A stretch of DNA of 64,000 nt from Gammaproteobacteria bacterium (GTDB lineage: Bacteria; Pseudomonadota; Gammaproteobacteria; Steroidobacterales; JABDKV01), in assembly GCA_013003425.1 (NCBI GenBank), contig JABDJB010000056.1, positions 124,001-188,000 of the forward strand, given 5' to 3'. The translations under genes were made by a program, and so were the position numbers. Position 1 is the stretch's first letter; every line of letters begins with the position of its first letter. Below are positions 56,679-64,000 of the stretch, piece after piece. The notes beneath the pieces are model-generated. The model made no database searches and was not told where the DNA came from. It was given only the letters and a program-made list of their open reading frames with translations.

Positions 56679-57403
56679 CTGCAACCATAAACGCTGTGCA
56701 GCCAGATCGTTTTGACGGCAGGGTAATCGTCGATGCGCGCTACGAAAACGATTTTGTCGGGGCAATGTTCACGCCGGAATACTGGCGCACCCGTGAATCG
56801 GTAGCGGCGCCGCTCGGTGGCCGCGGCCAGGTACTGTTTGTTAACAGCGGCAGCGAGCAGTGGGTGCTGCGTCACTATCATCGTGGCGGCCTGGTACGCC
56901 GCGTGCTCGATGACCGCTACCTGTGGACCGGTATCGAACAGACGCGGTCGTTGCGGGAGTGGCGGTTGCTGGCACAGCTGCACGGGCAGGGGCTGCCGGT
57001 ACCTCGACCCGTTGCTGCGCGTCATGTGCGGGACGGCATGTTCTACCGGGCCGACCTGCTGACGGTGCGCATTCCGGATGTAAAGGCGTTGTCAGAAGTG
57101 GTCGCCGAGCGGCTGCCCGGCGATGACGAATGGCACACAATAGGCAGCTGCCTGCGGCGGTTGCATGATGCCGGTGTGTACCATGCTGACCTGAACGCAC
57201 ACAATATCCTGGTCAATGAAACCGGCAGCGAAGTTTTTGTGGTCGATTTCGATCGTGGCTATATCCGGCGTGATGGCAGCTGGCGCAAGGCTAACCTGAA
57301 ACGACTGAACCGCTCGTTGCACAAGATCGGGCTAAGCCTGTCTTTTCCGCAATTCGAGCAGCAACAGTGGCCGGCCCTGCTGGAAGGTTACGCCGCAGAG
57401 TAG
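56675..57403 (+). CDS. kdkA: Kdo kinase (KdkA type)
   Basis: 242 residues (Haemophilus KdkA 241). Protein-kinase-like fold: catalytic loop VYHADLNAHNILVNE and metal-binding VVDFDRGYIR, with the ATP-lysine region GSEQWVLRHYHRGG. Phosphorylates Kdo on lipid A at O-4, a step used by bacteria whose WaaA adds a single Kdo. WaaP/InaA kinases are relatives, but the length and HADLN loop suit KdkA. Its ATG overlaps the waaF stop, and its last 16 bases overlap the convergent acyltransferase. Confidence 0.88.
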   Translation: MTATINAVQPDRFDGRVIVDARYENDFVGAMFTPEYWRTRESVAAPLGGRGQVLFVNSGSEQWVLRHYHRGGLVRRVLDDRYLWTGIEQTRSLREWRLLAQLHGQGLPVPRPVAARHVRDGMFYRADLLTVRIPDVKALSEVVAERLPGDDEWHTIGSCLRRLHDAGVYHADLNAHNILVNETGSEVFVVDFDRGYIRRDGSWRKANLKRLNRSLHKIGLSLSFPQFEQQQWPALLEGYAAE

Positions 57404-58305
57404 AACTCGGGTTCGAGGTGCTTGAAGCGGCGATGTATCCACAGGTACTGCTCCGGCACTTCACGCACCAGTTTTTCAATCAGCTGGTGAAAGACCGCCG
57501 CGTCGGATGCCTCGTCGTCTGACGGGATCTGTTCCAGCGGTTCGCCGATCACTATGTTGTAGCCGGAGCCATCAGCGCGACGCCAGGGCAGGAAGGGCAG
57601 CACGGGAGCGCCGCTGAGTTTCGCCAGCCGCGTAGTCGCCGTGTTGGTGTGGGCCGGGATGCCGAAAAACGGCACCAGTTGCGATGACTTGCCGCGATGG
57701 GCCTGGTCCGGGGCGTACCAGATAATGCCGTCATTGCGGAGCGCGCGGACCGTCTGCCTGATATCTTTTTTGGCGATCATCGAGTCTGTGCAGCGCTCGC
57801 GGCCACGCAGCATCACTTCCTGCAGCAGTGGATTGCGAAAGCCGCGGTACACCGGGTTGAGCCTTACCTGCATTGCCAGCATGCGACTGCATATTTCCAG
57901 GCAGGTGAAATGGGCGCTGAGCATGATTACGCCGCGGCCCCGCTGCAGTGCTCGCTCGACATGTTCGCTGCCACTCACGTGGCACAGTGGCGCCAGGCGT
58001 CGGTCGCTCGCCCACCAGGCCAGCCCGGTTTCGAATATCGCCATGCCCAGCGAGGCGAAATGCTGATCGACCAGTTCCTCGCGCTGTTGATCGTCCAGGT
58101 GTGGCAGGCAGCGCCGTATGTTTTGCCTGGCTACCTCGTGACGCCCGCGCAGCAGGCGCTTGGCAACCGGGCCGAGCAGGCGCCCGAATCCCATCAGCGT
58201 CCGGTACGGCAGCAGACACGCCAGCCGCACTATGCCCAGCCCCGCCCAGGTGGACCAGAAGCGTGGCGCGAGGTAATGGTGCAGGCCGGGCCTTTCATCA
58301 CTCAT
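57388..58305 (-). CDS. Lipid A lauroyl/late acyltransferase (LpxL/HtrB family)
   Basis: 305 residues (E. coli LpxL 306). N-terminal hydrophobic anchor (GIVRLACLLPYRTLMGF), then the HX4E acyltransferase box HFTCLE, YRGFRNPLLQEVMLRGRER, and YAPDQAHRGKSSQLVPFFGI. Transfers a secondary acyl chain to Kdo-lipid A at the inner membrane. I cannot say from sequence whether it acts as LpxL or LpxM. It runs opposite to the core genes on both sides, with 69 bases to hldE. Confidence 0.9.
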   Translation of the reverse strand: MSDERPGLHHYLAPRFWSTWAGLGIVRLACLLPYRTLMGFGRLLGPVAKRLLRGRHEVARQNIRRCLPHLDDQQREELVDQHFASLGMAIFETGLAWWASDRRLAPLCHVSGSEHVERALQRGRGVIMLSAHFTCLEICSRMLAMQVRLNPVYRGFRNPLLQEVMLRGRERCTDSMIAKKDIRQTVRALRNDGIIWYAPDQAHRGKSSQLVPFFGIPAHTNTATTRLAKLSGAPVLPFLPWRRADGSGYNIVIGEPLEQIPSDDEASDAAVFHQLIEKLVREVPEQYLWIHRRFKHLEPEFYSAA

Positions 58306-58374
58306 TGAGCGATGTTAGCGGATGCGGACGTCTCCGGTCTGTTAACATGCCGCCGATTCGCCGCGAGACGTAAG

Positions 58375-59796
58375 ATGTCGCTGAAATTGCCTTCATTTGC
58401 AGGTCACCGGGTCGTAATTGCCGGCGACGTGATGCTGGACCGCTATTGGCTGGGCCCGGCGTCCCGCATATCGCCCGAGGCACCGGTGCCAGTAGTGCGT
58501 GTCCGCGAAACCGGCGAGCGTCCCGGCGGTGCCGCCAATGTGGCGCTCAATCTTGCAGCACTCGACAGCAAGCCTGTGTTGTTGGGAGTAACCGGTGACG
58601 ATGAGGCAGCTGGTAGCCTGGCAAAGTTGCTCGAAACCGCGTCAGTTGAGTGCCACCTGGGCCGCTCGCGGGCACCGACGATCACCAAGTTGCGCGTCCT
58701 CAGCCGCAACCAGCAGTTGATCAGGCTCGACCACGAGGAAGATTTTGCTGCAGGGCCCGACTGTTTTCCAGCCGATGAATATGTCGCGGCCTGTGCCGGG
58801 GCGTCAGTGGTGGTCCTGTCGGATTACGCCAAGGGTACGCTGAGGGAACCGGCGGCGCTGATAAAAATGGCGCATGACGCCGGCGCACGCGTGCTGGTGG
58901 ATCCAAAAGGCAACGACTTTGCACGCTATCGCGGTGCGACACTGCTGACACCCAATCTTGGTGAATTCGAGGCGGTAGTCGGACGCTGCAGCAGCGATGA
59001 CGAGATAGTCGAACGTGGTGAGGCGTTGCGAAGTGAACTTGGCCTGCAGCATTTGCTGGTCACTCGTGGCGACGAGGGTATGACGCTGATCAGCGGGGAC
59101 AGTTCTGCGCTCCATCTGCAGGCGGAAACACGCGAGGTTTACGATGTTACCGGCGCCGGCGATACCGTCATTGCCACATTGGCCGGCTCACTGGCGGCCG
59201 GTGCCGACGTCGCCACCGCAGCGACGCTGGCAAACATCGCGGCCGGCATCGCGGTACGCAAGCTCGGCGTGGCGACGGTCAGTCGTTCTGAATTGCGGCT
59301 GGAACTGCATCGCCGCGGCATTGGTGGCCGCGGCCTGCTGCAGGCAGAAGAGCTGGTGGAGTTTGTCCGCGAGGCGCAGGCGCGTGGCGAGCGCGTGGTA
59401 ATGACCAACGGCTGTTTCGACATCCTCCACACCGGCCACGTGGCTTACCTTGAGGAGGCCAAGTCGCTGGGTCAGCGGCTGGTAGTCGCGGTAAACGACG
59501 ATGAGTCTGTCAGGCGCCTGAAGGGGGCCGGACGACCGGTAGTGCCACTGGATGACCGCATGGCGGTGCTGGCCGGACTGTCTGCGGTCGACTGGGTTGT
59601 GCCGTTTACCACCGACACGCCGGAACAGCTGATTTGCCAGGTGCTGCCCGACGTGCTGGTCAAAGGCGGCGACTACGAGCCGGACCAGATTGCCGGCGCC
59701 GATTGCGTGCGGCGCGCCGGTGGCAGCGTCGAAGTCCTGAGCTTTCGCGCCGGGCGTTCGACATCGTCCATCATCGACCGCATTCGAAACAGCTGA
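58375..59796 (+). CDS. hldE: Bifunctional heptose-7-phosphate kinase/heptose-1-phosphate adenylyltransferase
   Basis: 473 residues (E. coli 477). N-terminal ribokinase domain (about 1-320): VIAGDVMLDRYWLG, RPGGAANVALNLAAL and the ATP motif TGAGDTVIATLAGSL. C-terminal nucleotidyltransferase: VVMTNGCFDILHTGHVAYLE with HxGH, and ending ISYKAGRSTSSII-like (LSFRAGRSTSSII). Two steps in ADP-heptose synthesis on one chain. ATG at 58375; the frame extends upstream into the divergent interval without a ribosome site. It is followed directly by waaA. Confidence 0.96.
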   Translation: MSLKLPSFAGHRVVIAGDVMLDRYWLGPASRISPEAPVPVVRVRETGERPGGAANVALNLAALDSKPVLLGVTGDDEAAGSLAKLLETASVECHLGRSRAPTITKLRVLSRNQQLIRLDHEEDFAAGPDCFPADEYVAACAGASVVVLSDYAKGTLREPAALIKMAHDAGARVLVDPKGNDFARYRGATLLTPNLGEFEAVVGRCSSDDEIVERGEALRSELGLQHLLVTRGDEGMTLISGDSSALHLQAETREVYDVTGAGDTVIATLAGSLAAGADVATAATLANIAAGIAVRKLGVATVSRSELRLELHRRGIGGRGLLQAEELVEFVREAQARGERVVMTNGCFDILHTGHVAYLEEAKSLGQRLVVAVNDDESVRRLKGAGRPVVPLDDRMAVLAGLSAVDWVVPFTTDTPEQLICQVLPDVLVKGGDYEPDQIAGADCVRRAGGSVEVLSFRAGRSTSSIIDRIRNS

Positions 59797-59797
59797 T

Positions 59798-61078
59798 TTG
59801 CCGCGTCTCGCTTACGTATTGCTGTCGTACCTGCTGGCACCTTTCGTTGCCGGCTTTCTTTTCGTTCGCGGTTTTCGCAATCCGGCCTACTGGGAGCGAT
59901 TCGGCGAGCGTTTCGGATTTTCCAGCAGCGGGCCGGGCCGGCCAAGCATCTGGGTGCATGCGGTCTCGGTAGGCGAAGTGCAGGCTGCGGTGCCGCTGGT
60001 GCGCCAGCTGATGCACAACTACCCGGATATCCCGCTGGTCATCACTACAGTAACGCCGACCGGCGCCGGGCGGGTGCGCGATATTTTTGGTGACAGCGTC
60101 TGCCACCTGTATGCCCCGTATGACTTGCCGGGAGCGGTGCGCCGGTTTTTCGATCGCGCAATACCGCAGCTGGCAATTATTATTGAAACCGAGCTATGGC
60201 CGAATCTGTACCACGAGTGCGGTCAACGCAATGTGCCGCTGGTGCTGGCCAGCGCTCGCATCTCACCATTGTCCGTTTCCAAGTACCGGCGTTTCGTCAG
60301 CCTGTTTCGCGAGGCGTTGTCGCATGGCATTGTCATCGCCGCGCAAAGCGACAGCGATGCTGAAAGATTTCGCACGCTCGGCGCAAACCCTGCTCGAACT
60401 CACGTAACCGGCAACATAAAGTTTGACTTCGAGCCGGCCGGTGACCTGCAGAGCCGCGGCACGGCGCTGCGCAATGAGCATGCAGCCGGCCGGCCGGTGT
60501 GGGTTGCCGGAAGTACCCACGAGGGTGAAGAGGAGCAGGTGCTCGAAGCGCTGCAGATCGTGCGGCAGAAGTTTCCTGATTTATTGCTGATGCTGGTGCC
60601 ACGCCACCCGGAGCGGTTCAACGCGGTGGCGACGCTGCTGCAGGAACGCGGCTGGAGCGTGGTCAAACGCAGCAGTGGCGACCGCTGCTCGCCGACCACA
60701 GATGTTTTCCTGGTCGACACGCTCGGCGAGTTGACCATGATTTATGCAGCGTCTGATTTCGCTTTTGTCGGCGGCAGCCTGGTGCCTGTGGGCGGGCACA
60801 ACCTGCTGGAGCCGGCAGCGCTTGGCCGCCCGATCCTGATAGGTCCGCACACCTTCAATGCCGAGGACATCGCCGAAATGTTTATCGACGCTGACGCGGC
60901 GATGCGTGTCAACGATGCGCATGACCTGGCGTTTCACCTGGAGCGCTGGCTCGGAGATGCCGAAATTCCTGCAGCCTATGGCAGCCGCGGATTGCTACTG
61001 TTACAGCAGAATCGCGGCGCGTTACAGCGATTGCTGTCGCTTATCGACCCGTTATTGCCACGACGGCCGGCTAGTTGA
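59798..61078 (+). CDS. waaA: 3-deoxy-D-manno-octulosonic acid transferase
   Basis: 426 residues (E. coli 425), GT30 family. Membrane anchor YVLLSYLLAPFVAGFLF, then GERFGF, WVHAVSVGEVQAAVPLV, IIETELWPNLYHEC, AGSTHEGEEEQVLEAL, GGSLVPVGGHNLLEPAALG. Attaches Kdo to lipid A. The start is TTG at 59798, one base after the hldE stop; no ATG/GTG is nearby in frame at the family N-terminus. It cannot be seen whether it adds one or two Kdo, but the linked kdkA favours one. Overlaps the convergent tolC by 8 bases. Confidence 0.93.
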   Translation: MPRLAYVLLSYLLAPFVAGFLFVRGFRNPAYWERFGERFGFSSSGPGRPSIWVHAVSVGEVQAAVPLVRQLMHNYPDIPLVITTVTPTGAGRVRDIFGDSVCHLYAPYDLPGAVRRFFDRAIPQLAIIIETELWPNLYHECGQRNVPLVLASARISPLSVSKYRRFVSLFREALSHGIVIAAQSDSDAERFRTLGANPARTHVTGNIKFDFEPAGDLQSRGTALRNEHAAGRPVWVAGSTHEGEEEQVLEALQIVRQKFPDLLLMLVPRHPERFNAVATLLQERGWSVVKRSSGDRCSPTTDVFLVDTLGELTMIYAASDFAFVGGSLVPVGGHNLLEPAALGRPILIGPHTFNAEDIAEMFIDADAAMRVNDAHDLAFHLERWLGDAEIPAAYGSRGLLLLQQNRGALQRLLSLIDPLLPRRPAS

Positions 61079-62432
61079 GCCAGCCGTTGACCTGGGCCAG
61101 GTCAGCATTGCTCAGAATACCAGCAGCCTGCTTGAGGCGAATCAGGTTGATGATGTAGTCGTAACGACTGCGCTCGAGGTTGGTGCGGGCAGACAGCAGG
61201 TCGCGGCGCGCATTGAGTACGTCTACCGTCGTCCGTGTGCCCACTTCGAAGCCGGCTTCAGTGGCCTGCAGGGCAGTTTCCGCCGAAGCCAGCGCCTGCT
61301 CGAATGCCCGAATCGTTGAAATATCCGATTCAACACTGAGGTAAGCATCGCGAGTCTCGCGCTCGGTTTCGCGTGCGACGCGTTCCAGTCGTTCGCGAGC
61401 TGCACGGTGCTCGAACACGCGCTGGCGCACGAGTGACGAGGTGCGGCCACCGCTATAGATCGGAATGTTCAGCTGCAGCTGTACTGAGTCGCTGGAAATA
61501 TCGCTGGCAATGTCGTCGAGGCCGCCCGCCATGAGATTGAGCCGGCTGCCGTCCGAATCGAATTCATTTTTGTTGACGACCAGGTCCAGGGTTGGCAGAT
61601 GGTCAGCGCGCTGCACGCCAACCGCATCCTTGGCAATTTGTACACCAAGACGACTGGAAACCAATGACAGGTTCTGCTCCAGAGCGCGTTCGACCCAGGC
61701 ATCTTCGCTGGCAGGGTCCGGCTTGACCAACGGCAGTGAGGTATCGGGGTTTTCCAGATCCTGCACTATGGCGCCGGTCAGCTCACGGAGGTTTTCCCGT
61801 GCCGTGCGCAACACACGTTTGGCAAGTATTTCCGCGGCCACGGCCTGATCGAAAGCAGCGCGTGACTCCTGTACGTCGGTAATTGCGATAAGGCCGACTT
61901 CAAAGCGCGTCTCGGACTGCTCGAGCTGTCGCGCTATGGCTTCCTTGTCGGCCTGGGCCGATTCGAGCCCGTCGCGCGCAGCCAGCACGTCGAAGTAGCG
62001 CGTTGCCACCCGCAGCATCAGGCTTTGCTGCGCGCTGCTGTAATCCACTTCCGCCTGGGCGACGATCTTGTCGGCCTGGCGCAGGCTCAGCCACTGGTCC
62101 CAGCGAAACAGCGTCTGGGTCAGCTGAACGGAAAGCGAAGTCTGGTCGTCGTCGTTGTTGATCGGGATCTCGAAAAAACCGTCGGCGCCAAACTGGGCGC
62201 TGGTTCCGTCCGATCCCTGGTCAGTCCGGGTGGCATTGAAGCCGAGTTGTGGCAACAGGGCCGAGCGTGCCTGCGGCCGTGCCTCCATTGCGGCCAGTTT
62301 TACCGCATCGGCCTCGCGCAACAGCGGGTCGCTTTGCAGAGCCAGCTTGTAGACTTCCAGCAGGTCGGCGCTGTGGGCTGGAGAGCTCAGCAGGCCAACG
62401 AGGATCAATACAGTGAGCCGGAATAATTTCAT
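61071..62432 (-). CDS. tolC: Outer-membrane channel protein TolC
   Basis: 453 residues. Signal peptide (LTVLILVGLLSSPAHSA), then two repeats of the OMF pattern: LALQSDPLLREADAVKLAAM with LLPQLGFNATR in the first and LGVQIAKDAVGVQRADHLPT with LNIPIYSGGRTSSLVRQ in the second, plus GTRTTVDVLNARRDLL, the TolC hallmark near the C-terminus. This is the general trimeric exit duct for type I secretion and RND pumps, of usual length, unlike the fused OMF at 41.7 kb. AAGGACG precedes the ATG. A perfect palindrome lies 56-75 bases upstream. Confidence 0.93.
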   Translation of the reverse strand: MKLFRLTVLILVGLLSSPAHSADLLEVYKLALQSDPLLREADAVKLAAMEARPQARSALLPQLGFNATRTDQGSDGTSAQFGADGFFEIPINNDDDQTSLSVQLTQTLFRWDQWLSLRQADKIVAQAEVDYSSAQQSLMLRVATRYFDVLAARDGLESAQADKEAIARQLEQSETRFEVGLIAITDVQESRAAFDQAVAAEILAKRVLRTARENLRELTGAIVQDLENPDTSLPLVKPDPASEDAWVERALEQNLSLVSSRLGVQIAKDAVGVQRADHLPTLDLVVNKNEFDSDGSRLNLMAGGLDDIASDISSDSVQLQLNIPIYSGGRTSSLVRQRVFEHRAARERLERVARETERETRDAYLSVESDISTIRAFEQALASAETALQATEAGFEVGTRTTVDVLNARRDLLSARTNLERSRYDYIINLIRLKQAAGILSNADLAQVNGWLN

Positions 62433-62487
62433 GACGGCGTCCTTGGGTTTTTGCAGTGCAACAGCAGCAAGGCTGCTAGTGATTTAG

Positions 62488-62507
62488 TGTTATAGCTAAC
62501 TATAACA
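62488..62507. promoter_or_regulatory. Perfect palindrome upstream of tolC
   Basis: Half-sites TGTTATAG and CTATAACA are exact inverse complements across CTAA. A second, overlapping inverted repeat TAACT-N5-AGTTA occupies 62497-62511. AT-rich in a GC-rich setting, 56 bases before tolC on its coding side. It looks like an operator of a dimeric regulator such as a MarR- or TetR-type protein; no such gene is in the window. Confidence 0.55.
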
Positions 62508-62528
62508 GTTAATGCCACAGTTGGCGAC

Positions 62529-62858
62529 TCAGTAGATGGGCACCGAGGCGTCGATCTCATTCGACCATGCGGTGATCCCGCCACAAAGATTGAAGACACC
62601 GTCAAGGCCCGACTGGTTCAGGAATCGTGTGATAATCGCGCTGCGCTTGCCACTGTGGCACATCACCACCAGGTCCCTGTTGCCGCGGCTGGCGCGCAGC
62701 TCGTCGAGTCGCTCGGGAACGTCATTCATCGGAATACACAGCGCGCCGTCGACGGCCGCGGTTTCGATTTCCCAGGGCTCGCGAACATCCAGCAGCAGCA
62801 CTTCGTCGCGCGGCAGCCGTGCGGCCAGCTGCTGGACGGTGATCTGGCTGATTTCCAT
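62529..62858 (-). CDS. Single-domain rhodanese-like sulfurtransferase
   Basis: 109 residues. Rhodanese fold with LLDVREPWEIETAAVDGALCIPM and the active-site loop CHSGKRSAII around the persulfide cysteine, ending LCGGITAWSNEID. Cytoplasmic, GlpE/PspE-like but without signal peptide. May carry sulfur or simply use the fold. Its start overlaps the pcm stop by one base, so it is coupled to pcm, as in several gammaproteobacteria where pcm, a rhodanese and tolC adjoin. Confidence 0.93.
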   Translation of the reverse strand: MEISQITVQQLAARLPRDEVLLLDVREPWEIETAAVDGALCIPMNDVPERLDELRASRGNRDLVVMCHSGKRSAIITRFLNQSGLDGVFNLCGGITAWSNEIDASVPIY

Positions 62859-63508
62859 CAGAAATCGAACCGCGCCGGCGCGTTGAAGCCATGCAAAGCA
62901 GGCAGGACGGTCTCGAACAGGCTCTCGCGCAGCCAGGTGTCCGGGCCGGTGCGGGTGATCAGCAGTGCCTCCATGACCGGCGCCTCGCCGACGATGACAA
63001 AAAGCCGTCCACCTGCCCGCAGCGCCTCGGCAAAGCGTTTCACGTAGACCGGCGTGGAGCCGGTAACCGCGATGACATCGTACTTGTCACTGGCACTGAG
63101 CTCCGCGGCGTCTGCCACTTCGGTACGCACACCGGTGATGCCAAGCTCGCTATGGATCGTGGTGGCATGCTCGAGCAGTTCCGCGTGGATATCGATGCTG
63201 GTCACGCGGGCGCCCAGCGCCGCGAGGCATGCCGATGAAAAACCGCTGCCAGTGCCGATGTCGAGTGCTGTATCGCCGTCTTCGACTGACAGGGCCTGCA
63301 GCATGCGGCCCTCGACATTGGGTTTCATCATTACCTGTCCGGCAGGCAGCGGGACCATGATGTCGGCGAATGCCAGTCGGCGATAACCCGGGGGCACAAA
63401 ATTTTCGCGTGGTACCGCCGACATTACCTCCAGGACGCGCGGGTCGAGCACTTCCCAGCCGCGAACCTGCTGTTCGATCATCTGCTCACGGGCGTGCTGA
63501 ATATCCAT
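62858..63508 (-). CDS. pcm: Protein-L-isoaspartate O-methyltransferase
   Basis: 216 residues (family 205-220). Repairs isoaspartyl residues with AdoMet. Motif I ALDIGTGSGFSSACLAALG and the family opening MIEQQVRGWEVLDPRVLE are clear; PRENFVPPGYR and LAFADIMVPLPAGQVMMKP match the substrate loop. The nearby GTGEQ-like isoAsp signature is less strict than in E. coli Pcm, so a relative with another substrate is possible. ATG at 63508. First gene of pcm-rhodanese(-tolC). Confidence 0.88.
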   Translation of the reverse strand: MDIQHAREQMIEQQVRGWEVLDPRVLEVMSAVPRENFVPPGYRRLAFADIMVPLPAGQVMMKPNVEGRMLQALSVEDGDTALDIGTGSGFSSACLAALGARVTSIDIHAELLEHATTIHSELGITGVRTEVADAAELSASDKYDVIAVTGSTPVYVKRFAEALRAGGRLFVIVGEAPVMEALLITRTGPDTWLRESLFETVLPALHGFNAPARFDF

Positions 63509-63707
63509 AATGCTCTCTGTAAGCGGCTGGCGCCGGGAAGGTTACGCAGTTTGGGGCAGGTCGACAAGGCGTCACAGGGGCGAACTTATGTGAAACCAAT
63601 CGCCTCGCGCGGCGGCATGTAATATCCTGATTCACTTAATCTGTAGCACCGAACGGGGGGCCGGTGAGACAGCCAGACAAAGCCCGCCGAGTGTCCTGGA
63701 AGGATCG
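63509..63707. other. pcm/thiC divergent intergenic region
   Basis: 199 bases. Contains a possible -10 TAATAT near 63620 and the ribosome site GGAAGG before thiC. I looked for a thiamine-pyrophosphate riboswitch and did not find its CTGAGA and ACCTGATCTGG elements. Segments 63650-63700 are GC-rich and can pair, but I cannot assign a known RNA family. Confidence 0.4.
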
Positions 63708-64000
63708 ATGACAGCATTATCTAAAGAGTTGCGGGAAGCGACGGCGCGACTCAGCGCGGCTGCGCGTGAGCCCCTGGCAGGATCACGCCGGGTCTACGTC
63801 ACCGGCAGCCAGGCCGACATCAAGGTGCCGATGCGCGAGGTGGGGCAGGCCGATACCCCGGCGGTGTTCAATGCCAGCAGCAATCCGGCCATTACCATCT
63901 ACGATACGTCGGGTCCCTATACTGACCCGGCGGCGGACATCGATCTGCAGCAGGGCCTGCCGCCAATACGCAGTTCCTGGATAGAGAGTCGCGACGACAC
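63708..64000 (+). CDS. thiC: Phosphomethylpyrimidine synthase ThiC (5' part, cut by the window end)
   Basis: First 97 codons only. The translation contains [35 protein letters not shown] and [13 protein letters not shown], the strongly conserved N-terminal domain of ThiC, a radical-SAM enzyme turning aminoimidazole ribotide into the thiamine pyrimidine. The iron-sulfur cysteines lie beyond the window. ATG 63708 has GGAAGGATCG before it. Divergent from pcm. Confidence 0.93.
   Translation, partial: MTALSKELREATARLSAAAREPLAGSRRVYVTGSQADIKVPMREVGQADTPAVFNASSNPAITIYDTSGPYTDPAADIDLQQGLPPIRSSWIESRDD

Noticed and set aside
63590-63700. TPP or cobalamin riboswitch before thiC
   Set aside because: ACAGGGGCG near 63575 and CAGCCAGAC near 63670 look suggestive, but the other invariant elements are missing.

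Overview
The window is compact, high-GC proteobacterial chromosome: 55 protein genes, one of them cut by the right edge. Spacing is often zero or negative, and no gap between genes exceeds about 260 bases. Gene content and order point to a free-living, heptose-LPS-containing gammaproteobacterium outside the Enterobacterales: dusB-fis-purH-purD, rhlB divergent from trxA-rho, hldD/waaF/kdkA/lpxL/hldE/waaA, PlsB, GlnE, and a CIRCE-controlled groESL. The sequence alone does not give a genus. I see no prophage, IS, CRISPR, tRNA or rRNA, and this looks like core chromosome rather than an island.

Layout. 1-2.6 kb: an alkyltransferase-like protein, a tandem DsbA-fold protein and an SDR. 2.6-6.6 kb: a run of two overlapping membrane-linked GTPases, a tiny lipoprotein and a lipoprotein hydrolase. 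6.6-10.1 kb: divergent glk and plsB. 10.3-15.3 kb: a DUF1329 / YCF48 / MMPL-type RND export cluster. 15.4-19.4 kb: phoB-phoR-phoU and a porin preceded by a near-perfect Pho box. 19.5-22.4 kb (minus): arfB, a DUF465 gene, cysQ, rhlB. 22.6-24.4 kb: trxA and a long-form rho. 24.4-29.1 kb: a signalling operon of membrane CheA-like kinase, CheY-like regulator, CheX-like phosphatase and diguanylate cyclase. 29.1-39.4 kb (minus): cutA-dsbD-tlpA-like-aroQ-prmA-DUF3426-dusB-fis-purH-purD. 39.4-41.6 kb: groES-groEL. 41.7-48.2 kb: a tripartite RND pump whose outer-membrane protein carries an extra N-terminal periplasmic-binding-like domain. 48.2-51.5 kb (minus): a cyclic-nucleotide/patatin protein and a membrane protein joining an integrase-type Arm domain to DUF2914. 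51.6-61.1 kb: glnE, a zinc-finger protein and LPS inner-core/lipid A genes. 61.1-63.5 kb (minus): tolC, a rhodanese, pcm. From 63.7 kb: the 5' end of thiC.

How it fits together. Several blocks concern the cell envelope: LPS core and lipid A synthesis, two RND systems, TolC, DsbD-based periplasmic reduction and PlsB phospholipid synthesis. Two regulatory circuits can be read from DNA sites: PhoB acting on phoB itself and on the adjacent porin, and HrcA acting on groESL. The best candidates for something undescribed are the self-contained CheA/CheY/CheX/GGDEF operon, the Arm-domain/DUF2914 membrane protein, the binding-protein/TolC fusion, and the paired GTPases with their lipoproteins. Functional statements rest on motif recognition by eye; no database search was possible.
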